This document shows positions 21,735 to 30,298 of a stretch of 64,000 nt of DNA, piece by piece. Below the pieces are notes generated by a model that did not search any database, had not been told where the DNA came from, and worked only from the letters and a program-made list of their open reading frames with translations. Origin of the DNA: an uncultured Pelagibacteraceae bacterium (GTDB taxonomy: Bacteria; Pseudomonadota; Alphaproteobacteria; Pelagibacterales; Pelagibacteraceae); NCBI GenBank assembly GCA_902626645.1, contig CACOGC010000005.1, positions 1-64,000 of the forward strand. Direction: 5' to 3'. The stretch's first letter is position 1. Every line of letters starts with the position of its first letter. The translations under genes were made by a program, and so were the position numbers.

Positions 21735-22143
21735 ATATCTTTTCATTTTTTTATTACTCATTTTACCTATCCAAAATTTAAGATCTGAGATCATTGTCAT
21801 GAGTGCTTGTGACGACAAACAGGATGAGTTTTTAAAGAATGAATACATACTTAACTTAAATGAATTGATCATGATCAGAAACTATGTGTACAAAGAAAAA
21901 ACTTACCAAAAATATAGATTAACAGATCTAAGTGTTAAAAAATCTAATTCATACGTAAGAAATATTTACGAAGAAAATGGAAAAATTTTAACTCATAAAC
22001 ATGGATACCCACAATTTTACACTCAAATACTTTTTGAAAAAGGCAAACAAGAAGTTTATATGAAAACTGTTTTAAATGATGAGGAGGGAATTTCTAAGAT
22101 TTCGACATGTAAAAAAATAGAAAAATTTGATAGTGAAAGTTAA
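21721..22143 (+). CDS. Secreted hypothetical protein (140 residues)
   Basis: It begins with a clear signal peptide (MKKVKYLFIFLLLILPIQNL then polar residues from RSE onward, no lipobox). The mature part is charged, with two Cys (near residues 31 and 132) that could form a disulfide in the periplasm. I do not recognise the family. It follows two small genes on the plus strand and ends convergently with the 41-residue basic peptide. Confidence 0.65.
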   Translation: MKKVKYLFIFLLLILPIQNLRSEIIVMSACDDKQDEFLKNEYILNLNELIMIRNYVYKEKTYQKYRLTDLSVKKSNSYVRNIYEENGKILTHKHGYPQFYTQILFEKGKQEVYMKTVLNDEEGISKISTCKKIEKFDSES

Positions 22144-22265
22144 TTTTTTTTACTTTTTTTTGCAAAGTTTCTTTTTTTTTGATTAAATCGACTTTGAGTG
22201 ATATTGCTTCTGTGTCTAGCATAAGCTTGCTTTTGTGCTTGTTTCATTGCTCTCTTTGAGGACAT
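22140..22265 (-). CDS. Very basic small protein (41 residues), unknown
   Basis: It reads from ATG at 22265 to TAA at 22140-22142. It starts MSSKRAMKQAQKQAYARHRS and is dominated by Lys, Arg, Gln and Asn, with a Lys-rich end. There is no hydrophobic segment. It starts three bases after the phosphatase gene on the same strand and could share its transcript. A nucleic-acid or ribosome association would fit the charge, but that is a guess. Confidence 0.5.
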   Translation of the reverse strand: MSSKRAMKQAQKQAYARHRSNITQSRFNQKKRNFAKKSKKN

Positions 22266-22268
22266 ATC

Positions 22269-22826
22269 TTAATAATTTATCTCTAAGCTTCCTATAATAT
22301 TTAAATTTCTATTAGAAACAACTATTTCACCAGATGATGGACCATAATTCAGGATCTCTGAAATCAATACGTAGTGTGTTACTAAAACTAAATTTTTATC
22401 ACTTTTAAATTTTTTAATATATTCTTTCAATGCTTTAACCTGCTTATCCTTATTTTTAGCAAATTTAGAGCTATAAAAAGAATTTAAAAAACTATTGGTA
22501 GAAAAATTTTTAAAAGCGATTTTTGCTGTTTCTTTACATCTACACCACTCACTCGATAAAACCTTGTCTATTTTAACTTTGTTATTTCTAAAAAATTCTC
22601 CAATATATTCTGCTTGTCTTTGTCCTTCTTTACTTAAATTTCTTTGAGTAGAACAATCGTTAAGATTGAAATTATCTGGATCTCCACTTCCAGGTGCATA
22701 TGCATGTCGAATAAATATTAATTTTCCACCCTCTTCAAGTTGATTAATCAACTTTTTATTTAAATCCGCTTTAACTGGTGACGTTAAAGATATAAATATA
22801 ATTAAAAAGAATCTTAAAAGTTTCAT
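22269..22826 (-). CDS. Histidine phosphatase family protein, secreted
   Basis: A 185-residue protein with an N-terminal signal peptide (MKLLRFFLIIFISLTSPVKA). The catalytic RHG-type motif is FIRHAYAPGSGDP near residue 39; this branch has RHA in place of RHG. The second catalytic His is in VLVTHYVLISEIL near residue 148. It probably acts as a periplasmic phosphatase; the substrate is unknown. It is divergent from the uracil-DNA glycosylase gene with only two bases between the starts. Confidence 0.8.
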   Translation of the reverse strand: MKLLRFFLIIFISLTSPVKADLNKKLINQLEEGGKLIFIRHAYAPGSGDPDNFNLNDCSTQRNLSKEGQRQAEYIGEFFRNNKVKIDKVLSSEWCRCKETAKIAFKNFSTNSFLNSFYSSKFAKNKDKQVKALKEYIKKFKSDKNLVLVTHYVLISEILNYGPSSGEIVVSNRNLNIIGSLEINY

Positions 22827-22828
22827 TT

Positions 22829-23509
22829 ATGGATATTAGATTGAATAATTTAAACAAAACAATAGTTAATTGTAAAAAATGTCCAAGATTAGTTAAATTT
22901 GTACATAAAGTAAGTACTCAGAAAAGAAAACAAAACATGAATGAGATTTATTGGGGAAAGCCTGTTCCGGGTTTTGGAAATTTAAATTCAAAATTAGCGA
23001 TTATTGGACTTGCCCCCGCGGCTCATGGAGGAACAAGAACAGGAAGGGCTTTTACTGGAGATAAATCAGGTGATTTTTTATTTAAGTGTTTATATGAGGT
23101 AGGTATTTCAAATGTTCCTCATTCGAAAAGTTTAAATGATAACTTAAGATTAAGATCTACTTATATTACAAACATACTTAAATGTGTGCCTCCTGAAGAT
23201 AAACCGCTTAGTAATGAAATCTCTAATTGTTCTAATTTTTTTGATGAGGAAATATTATCTTTAAAAAAATTAAAAGTAATTGTTACATTAGGTAAAGTTG
23301 CTTTTGATAATTGTATTAAATTATATAAACAAAAATTTAATATTAAACAAAAATATATTTTTAAACATGGTGAGTCTCAGCTACTGCCAAATGGTTTAAT
23401 CATTTTATCAAGTTATCATCCAAGCCCGAGAAATGTTAACACTAAACTAGTCTCAGATAAAATGATGGTAGATTTATTTAAAAAAGCAAAAAAACTTGCT
23501 AAGTTTTAA
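22829..23509 (+). CDS. Uracil-DNA glycosylase, family 5 type (UdgB-like)
   Basis: Fe-S uracil-DNA glycosylase for base-excision repair, 226 residues. The N-terminal cysteines are in CKKCPRLVKF near residue 15. GLAPAAHGGTRTGRAFTGDKSG around residues 64-85 is the family 5 active-site motif. SSYHPSPRNVNTK near residue 192 is the second motif. Further cluster ligands are likely Cys near residues 118 and 130. Its end overlaps the thioesterase gene on the other strand by 11 bases. Confidence 0.88.
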   Translation: MDIRLNNLNKTIVNCKKCPRLVKFVHKVSTQKRKQNMNEIYWGKPVPGFGNLNSKLAIIGLAPAAHGGTRTGRAFTGDKSGDFLFKCLYEVGISNVPHSKSLNDNLRLRSTYITNILKCVPPEDKPLSNEISNCSNFFDEEILSLKKLKVIVTLGKVAFDNCIKLYKQKFNIKQKYIFKHGESQLLPNGLIILSSYHPSPRNVNTKLVSDKMMVDLFKKAKKLAKF

Positions 23510-23921
23510 TTGTATCACAGAAATAAGGTTTAAATTTTAAATATATATCCTCAGGAATTTTCACTGGTTTGCCATCTTTATTCACAAAAACTAAATGAAC
23601 TTGCGCTTCAACTATAATTTCTTCACCTTTAGTAATAATTTGGTTCATAAAGAAAGAGGTTTTAGTCACAGATTTAACAAAAGATCTGATAGTTAATTCA
23701 TCCTCTAAAAAAGCTGATTTTTTATATTCAATGTTACAAGACTTAACAATTATAAATGATTCAAATTGTTCCTGAACTTTCTTATTACTAAAACCTATTG
23801 AAAATAGAGCCTCTGTTCTTGCTCTCTCTAAATATTTTAAATAATTTGCATAATAAACTACTCCACCAGAGTCTGTATCTTCATAATAAACTTTTAATTT
23901 ATGAAAAAAATTTTCATGCAT
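23499..23921 (-). CDS. ybgC: Acyl-CoA thioesterase, YbgC/4-hydroxybenzoyl-CoA family
   Basis: Hot-dog fold thioesterase, 140 residues. The active-site motif YYEDTDSGGVVYYANYLKYLERARTE (residues about 12-37) contains the catalytic Asp and the helix start. In many proteobacteria this gene heads the tol-pal operon, but no tol genes are near it here. It probably hydrolyses short acyl-CoA or acyl-ACP. Confidence 0.9.
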   Translation of the reverse strand: MHENFFHKLKVYYEDTDSGGVVYYANYLKYLERARTEALFSIGFSNKKVQEQFESFIIVKSCNIEYKKSAFLEDELTIRSFVKSVTKTSFFMNQIITKGEEIIVEAQVHLVFVNKDGKPVKIPEDIYLKFKPYFCDTIKT

Positions 23922-23945
23922 AAAAAAATTATATCAAATAATTAT

Positions 23946-24593
23946 CTAATTTGCCGAAAAATAGATATTTTGAAAATAAGCTATAGCTTTCATTTTAGAA
24001 TTATCAGTATCAGACATTATAGCTAACCCGTCTAATTCATTAACATCTAAATCGTGGAATTTTTTAAAATCTTCTTTGACGTTTGCTTTAACAGTAACCC
24101 ACTGATTGAGATTATTTTTGGTTGAAGATAAAACATTATCTATGGATTTTTTGGTATAAGGACTTGGTGAACTAAATCCAATTTCGTTGTTACTTGAAAA
24201 GACATAATTTATTGCCCTATTAGAAAGTGGTGTTGCACCTGTCTTTTTTACCGCAAATACTCTGGCTGCAAAATCATGTCCTTTTTTTGTATTTTCTTTA
24301 ATACCAGATAAATCTTTTTCAACTTTCCATGTAATATTAATAAAAGGTGTCTTGTTAAGATTAATTTTAACCTCTTTTCCTAAACCTGAAGCAGCATTAT
24401 CAGCAACTGATTTTAAAAAATTGCCATTTTCATTAGATCCAACCGAATAATTTGTCTTATTGTCAGCACCTCTAACTTTTCTGACCTCAAGCTGTGAAAG
24501 TTCAGCTTCGGTAAATTCAAATACTTTTATTTCAGCTAAACCAATCTCAGTAAACAAAAAGAGACTAATTAGAAGTTTTAAAATTATTTTCAT
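23946..24593 (-). CDS. DUF3047 family secreted protein
   Basis: A 215-residue protein with a signal peptide (first ~20 residues ending in GLAEIK). The fold resembles a beta-sandwich carbohydrate-binding-like domain: FINITWKVEKDLSG, then DFAARVFAV, then AINYVFSSNNEIGFSSPSPY, and finally DLDVNELDGLAIMSDTDNS. These are the conserved blocks of DUF3047. Function is unknown; the location is probably periplasmic. It stands alone between thioesterase and a small secreted peptide. Confidence 0.75.
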   Translation of the reverse strand: MKIILKLLISLFLFTEIGLAEIKVFEFTEAELSQLEVRKVRGADNKTNYSVGSNENGNFLKSVADNAASGLGKEVKINLNKTPFINITWKVEKDLSGIKENTKKGHDFAARVFAVKKTGATPLSNRAINYVFSSNNEIGFSSPSPYTKKSIDNVLSSTKNNLNQWVTVKANVKEDFKKFHDLDVNELDGLAIMSDTDNSKMKAIAYFQNIYFSAN

Positions 24594-24676
24594 AAATTTA
24601 TAAAAAAAATTGTTAATACATTATTTTGACAAAATTTAAACAATCAAAAATCAATTTCTATTCGTATATATTAACT

Positions 24677-24814
24677 ATGAAGACAATTTCCATTTTTATT
24701 TTATTAATTTACTGGTCAATAATGATTTTTGCTCCAGTGATGTCAAAAGATGTAAAATTTGGCAGGGCTAAACTAAATCAAACTAAGATAGTAGAGATAA
24801 AACCAAGAAGTTAA
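24677..24814 (+). CDS. Small secreted or membrane peptide (45 residues), unknown
   Basis: The preferred ATG at 24677 gives MKTISIFILLIYWSIMIFAP, a hydrophobic segment that looks like a signal or anchor. A basic tail follows. An upstream in-frame ATG at 24626 would add 17 polar residues, making a poorer signal. The stop overlaps the convergent SDR gene by four bases. Family not recognised. Confidence 0.5.
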   Translation: MKTISIFILLIYWSIMIFAPVMSKDVKFGRAKLNQTKIVEIKPRS

Positions 24815-25563
24815 TAGGTCGAACGACCTCCACTGATATCAAAAACTGCAGCAGTTGAGAACGTATTTTCCTCTGAAGATAACCAGCAGACTAAAGAAGT
24901 GAACTCTTTAACCTCAAGAAATCGTCCTCTTGGCACTTTTGATAACATTCTTTGGACGTGTTCTTTGGTCATTTGGTCTAAAATTCTGGTTTTAGCACCT
25001 GCAGGAGTAACGGCATTTACTGCTACATTCTTATCCGCAAGCTCTTTACCTAGTGATTTTGTTAATCCAATTGCTCCAGCTTTTCCAACGCTATAAGCAC
25101 TAGCGTTTGCATTGCCATCTTTACCTGCAACTGAAGCTACATTAACTATCCTACCATAATTATTTTTGATCATATTCGGCACAATTGTCCGACAACAGTT
25201 AAAAGTACCCATTAAATTTATATCAACAACTTTTTTCCACATCTCAATATCATATTCCCATAAAGTTGCTGTTGGACCAGTAATACCAGCATTATTTATC
25301 AATATATCAATATTCTTTTGCTTAGTGATTTCCTGCACACATTCTTCAACTTTTGTGTAATTAGAAATATCAACGATATTAAAACTAAGATTGGGACTTT
25401 TAATATCTTCAATTGCTTTTTCGACCATTCTTTTTTCGTTGTCCCAGATAATTACATTTGCACCAGATCTTATAAATCTTTTTGTGATGTCCAATCCAAA
25501 GCCTTGTGCACCACCAGTAACAATTGCAGTTCTACCTTTAAAATCAAAAGAAATTTTATCCAT
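24811..25563 (-). CDS. Short-chain dehydrogenase/reductase (FabG-like)
   Basis: NAD(P)-dependent oxidoreductase of the classical SDR family, 250 residues. Cofactor-binding GGAQGFGLDITKRF is near residue 17, structural motif NNAGITGP near 90, catalytic Ser in VNVASVAGKDG, and YSVGK (Tyr-x3-Lys) near 157. It is the last gene of a minus-strand run dctP-dctQ-dctM-NCS1-SDR, so it may oxidise whatever the transporters bring in. The substrate cannot be assigned from sequence. Confidence 0.85.
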   Translation of the reverse strand: MDKISFDFKGRTAIVTGGAQGFGLDITKRFIRSGANVIIWDNEKRMVEKAIEDIKSPNLSFNIVDISNYTKVEECVQEITKQKNIDILINNAGITGPTATLWEYDIEMWKKVVDINLMGTFNCCRTIVPNMIKNNYGRIVNVASVAGKDGNANASAYSVGKAGAIGLTKSLGKELADKNVAVNAVTPAGAKTRILDQMTKEHVQRMLSKVPRGRFLEVKEFTSLVCWLSSEENTFSTAAVFDISGGRSTY

Positions 25564-25567
25564 AAAA

Positions 25568-27025
25568 CTACTCTCTAGCTAAGAGGTAATAAACAAAAGC
25601 TGTAACAAAAGCACCAATAATCCAAGAGTAAGATTGTAAAAACATAAAATTTGTGTTCCAAATTGTTGAAGCAGAGAAAATAAATCCTAATATTAAAGAA
25701 TAAACTCCTTTAAGGTGCCATCCTCCCGAATAATAATAAGTACCACTAGTTTCAAGTGAATATATATCTTTATTTTCTAATTTTCCTTTTTTAATCAAAT
25801 AAAAATCAGCAATCATTAATCCGAATAGAGGACCAAAAAAAGCACCAATCGTATCGATATAAGATAAGACCCCAACCTGACTTAAAAAAGTTAACCAAAA
25901 GACCCCTATAATAAATCCAAAAATAGCAATTACATAACTTGCGCTTTTTAAAGAAAAAGATGAAGGGTTAAAATTAATCAATGTATATTGAGAGGGAATA
26001 AAGTTTGCTATTAAATTTGTTGATGCAGAAGCGATAATAATAAAAATTAAAGCTAAAGAAACCAAAAGAATATTATCTAATTTTCCAATTATATCTGTCG
26101 GGTTAGTCAAGATCATTTCTACATTTTGCTCGTTTAAATTCAGAAATGCATCAGCACCTGTAACTATGAATAATGCTAAAAATGAAAAAATAATTAGATT
26201 TAAAATTAAGCTTAAGTTGCCTTTTCTTAGCTCTTTTTCATTTTTAACGTATCTAGAAAAATCACCAAATGATAAAATTATGATAGAAAAAAAGGTAAAT
26301 GTAGTCCCTGCAACTGTAATTATTGGACCAACATTATTTGGATTAAAAATATTTTGAAAATCTAAAAAATCCATAAAAGATTTAGCAGTTAATTTCACAT
26401 CAGACAATAAAACAATGAGGAAAAACATTATCATTGCAGCATATATAGTTAATGCAGAAAACTTGATTAATTTTTTATTATAATTCATGCCGACACTAAA
26501 CAAGTAAGTTTGCAGTATAATTGAAATCAATATAGCGGCCCAATCAATAATGTTTAATCCTATAAAAAAAACTAATAAAATTTCTTTTTGTAAAATTGAA
26601 TTATCTACTGAGTACATCAAAACCCGAATTAAAAAACCAATCGCTTTTGATAAAAAATATGTTTGTATACCAAACATAAATATTCCTACAATACTTCTCA
26701 ACAATCCAAAAAATTGTGCTCCTCTAAATCCTAACGAGGATCTTAATAAGACAACAAATGGTAATCCAAATTTCTGGGATGGTTTTCCAATTAAATTACA
26801 AAATATATAAACAAAAAAAGTTCCTAAAATTGTTCCAAAAAGAACTACAGCAGTATTTAAATTATAAATTAAGTACAAAGATGCAATTAGTGAAAATCCA
26901 ATAACACTCTGAATATTAACTCCCCAAAAACAAAACAGATCTTTCCAGTCCCAAGTTTTATTGTTTGGGTTTACAGTAACTAAATCCCAATTAATGAGTG
27001 TTTTTTTTGTTTTTTGTTGACTCAC
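25568..27025 (-). CDS. NCS1 family permease (nucleobase/hydantoin/allantoin type)
   Basis: Inner-membrane cation symporter of the nucleobase:cation-symport-1 family, 485 residues, about 12 membrane segments. The family N-terminus is clear: a polar lead, then TWDWKDLFCFWGVNIQSVIGF. GLPFVVLLRSSLGFRGAQFFGLLRS follows near residue 90, and FFGPLFGLMIADFYLIKKG near residue 392. The ligand is unknown. It lies between a TRAP large subunit and an SDR, an uncommon pairing of two carrier types in one run. Confidence 0.85.
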   Translation of the reverse strand: MSQQKTKKTLINWDLVTVNPNNKTWDWKDLFCFWGVNIQSVIGFSLIASLYLIYNLNTAVVLFGTILGTFFVYIFCNLIGKPSQKFGLPFVVLLRSSLGFRGAQFFGLLRSIVGIFMFGIQTYFLSKAIGFLIRVLMYSVDNSILQKEILLVFFIGLNIIDWAAILISIILQTYLFSVGMNYNKKLIKFSALTIYAAMIMFFLIVLLSDVKLTAKSFMDFLDFQNIFNPNNVGPIITVAGTTFTFFSIIILSFGDFSRYVKNEKELRKGNLSLILNLIIFSFLALFIVTGADAFLNLNEQNVEMILTNPTDIIGKLDNILLVSLALIFIIIASASTNLIANFIPSQYTLINFNPSSFSLKSASYVIAIFGFIIGVFWLTFLSQVGVLSYIDTIGAFFGPLFGLMIADFYLIKKGKLENKDIYSLETSGTYYYSGGWHLKGVYSLILGFIFSASTIWNTNFMFLQSYSWIIGAFVTAFVYYLLARE

Positions 27026-27050
27026 CTAAACTATATAAAACTTTAAAATT

Positions 27051-28385
27051 CTATTGTCCATATAAGAGAGTGGGCAGCCAAAGAGCAATCTTAGGGAATA
27101 TTACAATTAAGATTAATCCTATGATTTGTAGAACCATAAATTGCATCATTCCATAATAAATATCTTTTAAATCCCACTCAGGAACAACTCCTTTTAAGAA
27201 ATAAGCTGATAGGGCTACAGGTGGTGAAAGCCAGGCGGTTTGTAAATTAACCGCGACTAATATTGCAAACCAAGTTAAATTAAATCCAAGTGCCTCAACT
27301 AGAGGTAAAATTATTGGAATAATTATCATTACAATAGGTACCCATTCAAGAGGCCAGCCTAATAAGAATATCATAACCATTATCATTGCTAGAATTAAAT
27401 ATTTGTTCATTTCTAAACCTAGCAAAAATTCAGTTAACAATGTTGGCGTTCCTAATCTTGCAAAAACTGCACCAAAAAAATTTGATGCTGCAACTAAGAC
27501 CATAATCAAAGCAGTAATCTCTAATGTTTTCACTAATGCCTCTTGAAGTTTTGGTAGAGTTAATTTTTTATATGCTAAAGATAATAAAAGAGCTCCCATT
27601 GCACCACATCCTGCTGCTTCAGTAGGTGTAGCAAAACCAAATAAAATACTTCCTAAAGCAGCAAAAACTAATGCAGCAGGAGGAACTAATCCAAGAAAGA
27701 ATTCAATCCATACTTCTTTCATACTAGCTGCCCTCATATCTTCAGGTAAAACTGGACCCAGTTTTGGATTTATCATGCATCTGATTGTTGTGTAAGCTGC
27801 GTACAAACTTGCAAGAAGAATTCCTGGTATGATCGCAGCTGCAAATAAGTCTATAACTGGAATTTCCATGATTGGCCCCATTACCACAAGCATGATACTA
27901 GGTGGAATTAATATTCCCAAAGTTCCACCTGCAGTGATTGTTCCAGCCGCAAGTTTAACGTCATATCCGGATCTATTCATGGATTTTGCAGCCATTATTC
28001 CTAAAATTGTAACTGATGCACCAACAATACCTGTTGCAGCAGCAAATATTACCGAAACAAATAAAACTGCATAATATAAAGAACCTTTTACTTTTGCTAA
28101 CATCATTTGAAATGATGAAAATAATCTTTCCATTAAACCAGCTTGTTCCATCATAATACCCATAAAGACGAATAGCGGTACGGCGGCAAGAGTTTGTTCA
28201 GTCATAACCATGGAAAATTGAAGTGTCATCAAATAAAAAACTAATTTTCCAAAACCTAGGTATCCAAAAACAAATCCTAGAAATATTAGTGTGAATGAAA
28301 TGGGAAATCCCACAAATATTGCAAAAAGCATCACGCCTACAAGGACGAAACCTAAAATTGCTGGATCTATTAATTCAGCGATCAT
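27051..28385 (-). CDS. dctM: TRAP transporter large membrane subunit (DctM type)
   Basis: 12-segment subunit of a tripartite ATP-independent periplasmic transporter, 444 residues, driven by an ion gradient. Typical DctM blocks: AVPLFVFMGIMMEQAGL near residue 70, GTLGILIPPSIMLVVMG near 155, and PTEAAGCGAMGALLL near 255. It overlaps dctQ by four bases (ATGA). Confidence 0.95.
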   Translation of the reverse strand: MIAELIDPAILGFVLVGVMLFAIFVGFPISFTLIFLGFVFGYLGFGKLVFYLMTLQFSMVMTEQTLAAVPLFVFMGIMMEQAGLMERLFSSFQMMLAKVKGSLYYAVLFVSVIFAAATGIVGASVTILGIMAAKSMNRSGYDVKLAAGTITAGGTLGILIPPSIMLVVMGPIMEIPVIDLFAAAIIPGILLASLYAAYTTIRCMINPKLGPVLPEDMRAASMKEVWIEFFLGLVPPAALVFAALGSILFGFATPTEAAGCGAMGALLLSLAYKKLTLPKLQEALVKTLEITALIMVLVAASNFFGAVFARLGTPTLLTEFLLGLEMNKYLILAMIMVMIFLLGWPLEWVPIVMIIIPIILPLVEALGFNLTWFAILVAVNLQTAWLSPPVALSAYFLKGVVPEWDLKDIYYGMMQFMVLQIIGLILIVIFPKIALWLPTLLYGQ

Positions 28386-29002
28386 TTTTTACTTTCTTCT
28401 CCTGGCCATTCGCCTTTTTTTGCTGCCCAGTAACTCTTAAATAATTCTGAAACACCTTGGATTAATAAAAAAATTATTCCAACTAACAAACATGTTTTGA
28501 TTGGCCACATATACGGCATCCAAGTAGTATCCATGCCCCTCTCACCTCTTTGAATAGACTCTCCAACAAAGCCTATTGTCATATAAAGAAAAACAATTAA
28601 GCCTGGAAAATAAAATAAAAGATATAACCAAAAATCAATCAGACCTTGGTTTTTTGTTTTAAAATTTCTGTATAAAAAATCTGCCCTTATATGGACTCCT
28701 CTAGAAAGAGCGTATCCTGCACCAAGCATAAATAATGCACCATAAAGAAAACGGCTTATGTCGTAAGCCCAAATTGTTGGTGCTAAAAATAATTTTCGTG
28801 CAAGCACTTCATATGTCATCGCAAAAATGAGTGGCATCAATATCCAACAAACAATATTACCAATCCACTTACTAAATTTATCAATATTCATTATAGATTT
28901 TGCCATCCATAACGGCATGTCATCAGGCATTTTTCCCGAACCGCCTCGCCTCTCAGCAATCATTTCATCAGAGATATCTAATTTACCAGGTTCGTCTGCC
29001 AT
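28382..29002 (-). CDS. dctQ: TRAP transporter small membrane subunit (DctQ type)
   Basis: Four-segment partner of DctM, 206 residues. The N-terminal 40 residues are cytoplasmic and polar. SRFLYGALFMLGAGYALSRGVHIRADF around residues 86-112 is the DctQ signature with the conserved Arg/His/Asp. It is coupled to dctM by overlap and separated from dctP by a 69-base gap containing a strong hairpin. Confidence 0.92.
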   Translation of the reverse strand: MADEPGKLDISDEMIAERRGGSGKMPDDMPLWMAKSIMNIDKFSKWIGNIVCWILMPLIFAMTYEVLARKLFLAPTIWAYDISRFLYGALFMLGAGYALSRGVHIRADFLYRNFKTKNQGLIDFWLYLLFYFPGLIVFLYMTIGFVGESIQRGERGMDTTWMPYMWPIKTCLLVGIIFLLIQGVSELFKSYWAAKKGEWPGEESKK

Positions 29003-29022
29003 AAAATTTTAGTTAAAAAAAT

Positions 29023-29049
29023 TAGAGCGGACTTTAAAAGTCCGCTCTA
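29023..29049 (-). terminator. Hairpin with T-run between dctP and dctQ
   Basis: A perfect 12-bp inverted repeat TAGAGCGGACTT / AAGTCCGCTCTA with a three-base loop. On the minus strand it is followed by ATTTTTTTA. This has the form of a Rho-independent terminator, placed inside the operon after dctP. It would allow more binding protein than membrane subunits, or protect the dctP mRNA 3' end. Confidence 0.85.
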
Positions 29050-29071
29050 AAAAATCAAGATTAATTACTGA

Positions 29072-30166
29072 TTACTTTAATGTCGCCGCGTGAGCCATTC
29101 CTAGCTTCGCATTAGACATTTGAGCACCACTCCAGAAAGGAACAGCAATATCAGCAAAGTTTTTCATTGAATTATAAACTTCATTGAAAAATTTGTTGTC
29201 TTTAGCATTCTTATTTAAAGAAGCTTTTGCTGCAGCCATGTATTCTGTGAAATAATCTGAAGGTGTATCTTCTAGAATTACTCCATGTTTAGTAGTTAGC
29301 TCTTGTAAAGCTTTACCATTCTCATAGATTCTGTAACTTAAAGATTTCGCTAATGATGCATTAGCAGCTACTTCAAGTGACTTTTTCTCATGAGCACTCA
29401 TAGCTTTATAAGTTTTTCCAGTAATATAAAAGTCAGCATTAACGACTACTTGGTGTAAACCTTGTAAGTAATAGTGCTTTAATACTTTTTGAAAACCAAA
29501 TGTTAAGTCTGGTTTTGGACAACACCACTCAGCAGCATCGATAGTACCCGCCTCAAGAGCTGGAAGAATATCTCCACCGCCCATTGCAACAGATGCTATA
29601 CCAATGTCTTTATAAGTTTGTCCTGGAATTCCTGGAGGAGTTCTAAACTTATATTTTCTAAAGTCAGCCATATCTTTAATTGGTTTTGGAAACCAACCTA
29701 AAGCCTCTGGACCAACTGGTTGAATCATAAATCCTTTAATGTCTCTTCCCATTTCTTTCCAAAGTTGGTCGTATAATTCTTTACCACCACCGTATTGGAA
29801 CCATGATAGGAATGCGATATTGTCGATACCAACTCCACCACCAGCTACTGGAGATCCAAATAGCATTGCAGCAGGATGATCACCTGACCAATAGTGAGTC
29901 CATGCGAATCCACAATCGATCAGACCTTTATCCACAGCATCAAGAGTTTCCTTAACTCCAACAACAGCGCCCGCAGGTAAAATTTCGAATTTTAACGAAC
30001 CAGCTGTTAATTCAGTTACTGTATCAGTAAAGTCCTTTAACATTTTAACTTCATCAGCTTTAGTGTTAAGAACAGTCTGACATTTTAGTGTTTTTGCAGC
30101 ATTAGCATTTGAAATAAATCCAAGCACTAAGACAGATGCAAATAACATTGAAATGATTTTTTTCAT
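29072..30166 (-). CDS. dctP: TRAP transporter periplasmic binding protein (DctP / TakP-like)
   Basis: Extracytoplasmic solute receptor, 364 residues, with signal peptide MKKIISMLFASVLVLGFIS...NANA. The core has FRTPPGIPGQTYKDIG (residues about 175-190) with the conserved Arg that binds a ligand carboxylate or sulfonate. ALEAGTIDAAEWCCPKPDLTFGF near residue 205 resembles the TakP branch (DAAEWVGP...GF), here with CCP. Ligand unknown; the divergent GMC dehydrogenase and nearby xsc make a sulfonate or a keto/hydroxy acid plausible. Confidence 0.93.
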   Translation of the reverse strand: MKKIISMLFASVLVLGFISNANAAKTLKCQTVLNTKADEVKMLKDFTDTVTELTAGSLKFEILPAGAVVGVKETLDAVDKGLIDCGFAWTHYWSGDHPAAMLFGSPVAGGGVGIDNIAFLSWFQYGGGKELYDQLWKEMGRDIKGFMIQPVGPEALGWFPKPIKDMADFRKYKFRTPPGIPGQTYKDIGIASVAMGGGDILPALEAGTIDAAEWCCPKPDLTFGFQKVLKHYYLQGLHQVVVNADFYITGKTYKAMSAHEKKSLEVAANASLAKSLSYRIYENGKALQELTTKHGVILEDTPSDYFTEYMAAAKASLNKNAKDNKFFNEVYNSMKNFADIAVPFWSGAQMSNAKLGMAHAATLK

Positions 30167-30183
30167 TATTTTCCCTCTTGTTA

Positions 30184-30195
30184 GTTAAATTTAAC
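30184..30195. promoter_or_regulatory. Perfect 12-bp palindrome upstream of dctP
   Basis: GTTAAATTTAAC lies 18 bases upstream of the dctP start, in the shared 132-base region between dctP and the divergent GMC dehydrogenase. Two direct TGACA copies sit nearby at 30223 and 30232. Such elements could be an operator, but an AT-rich genome makes short palindromes common. Confidence 0.3.
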
Positions 30196-30298
30196 AAATA
30201 CATACAATCAGAAAAACAAACCTGACACAAGTGACAATTGATTAATATGAGTGTAAAGATGATTTAAAAAGATTTATTAAAAAATTATTCAACTTGTA

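Noticed and set aside
24816..24829. AGGTCGAACGACCT palindrome
   Set aside because: It is inside the coding end of the SDR gene (Gly-Gly-Arg-Ser-Thr-Tyr) and has no T-run, so it is probably a codon effect.
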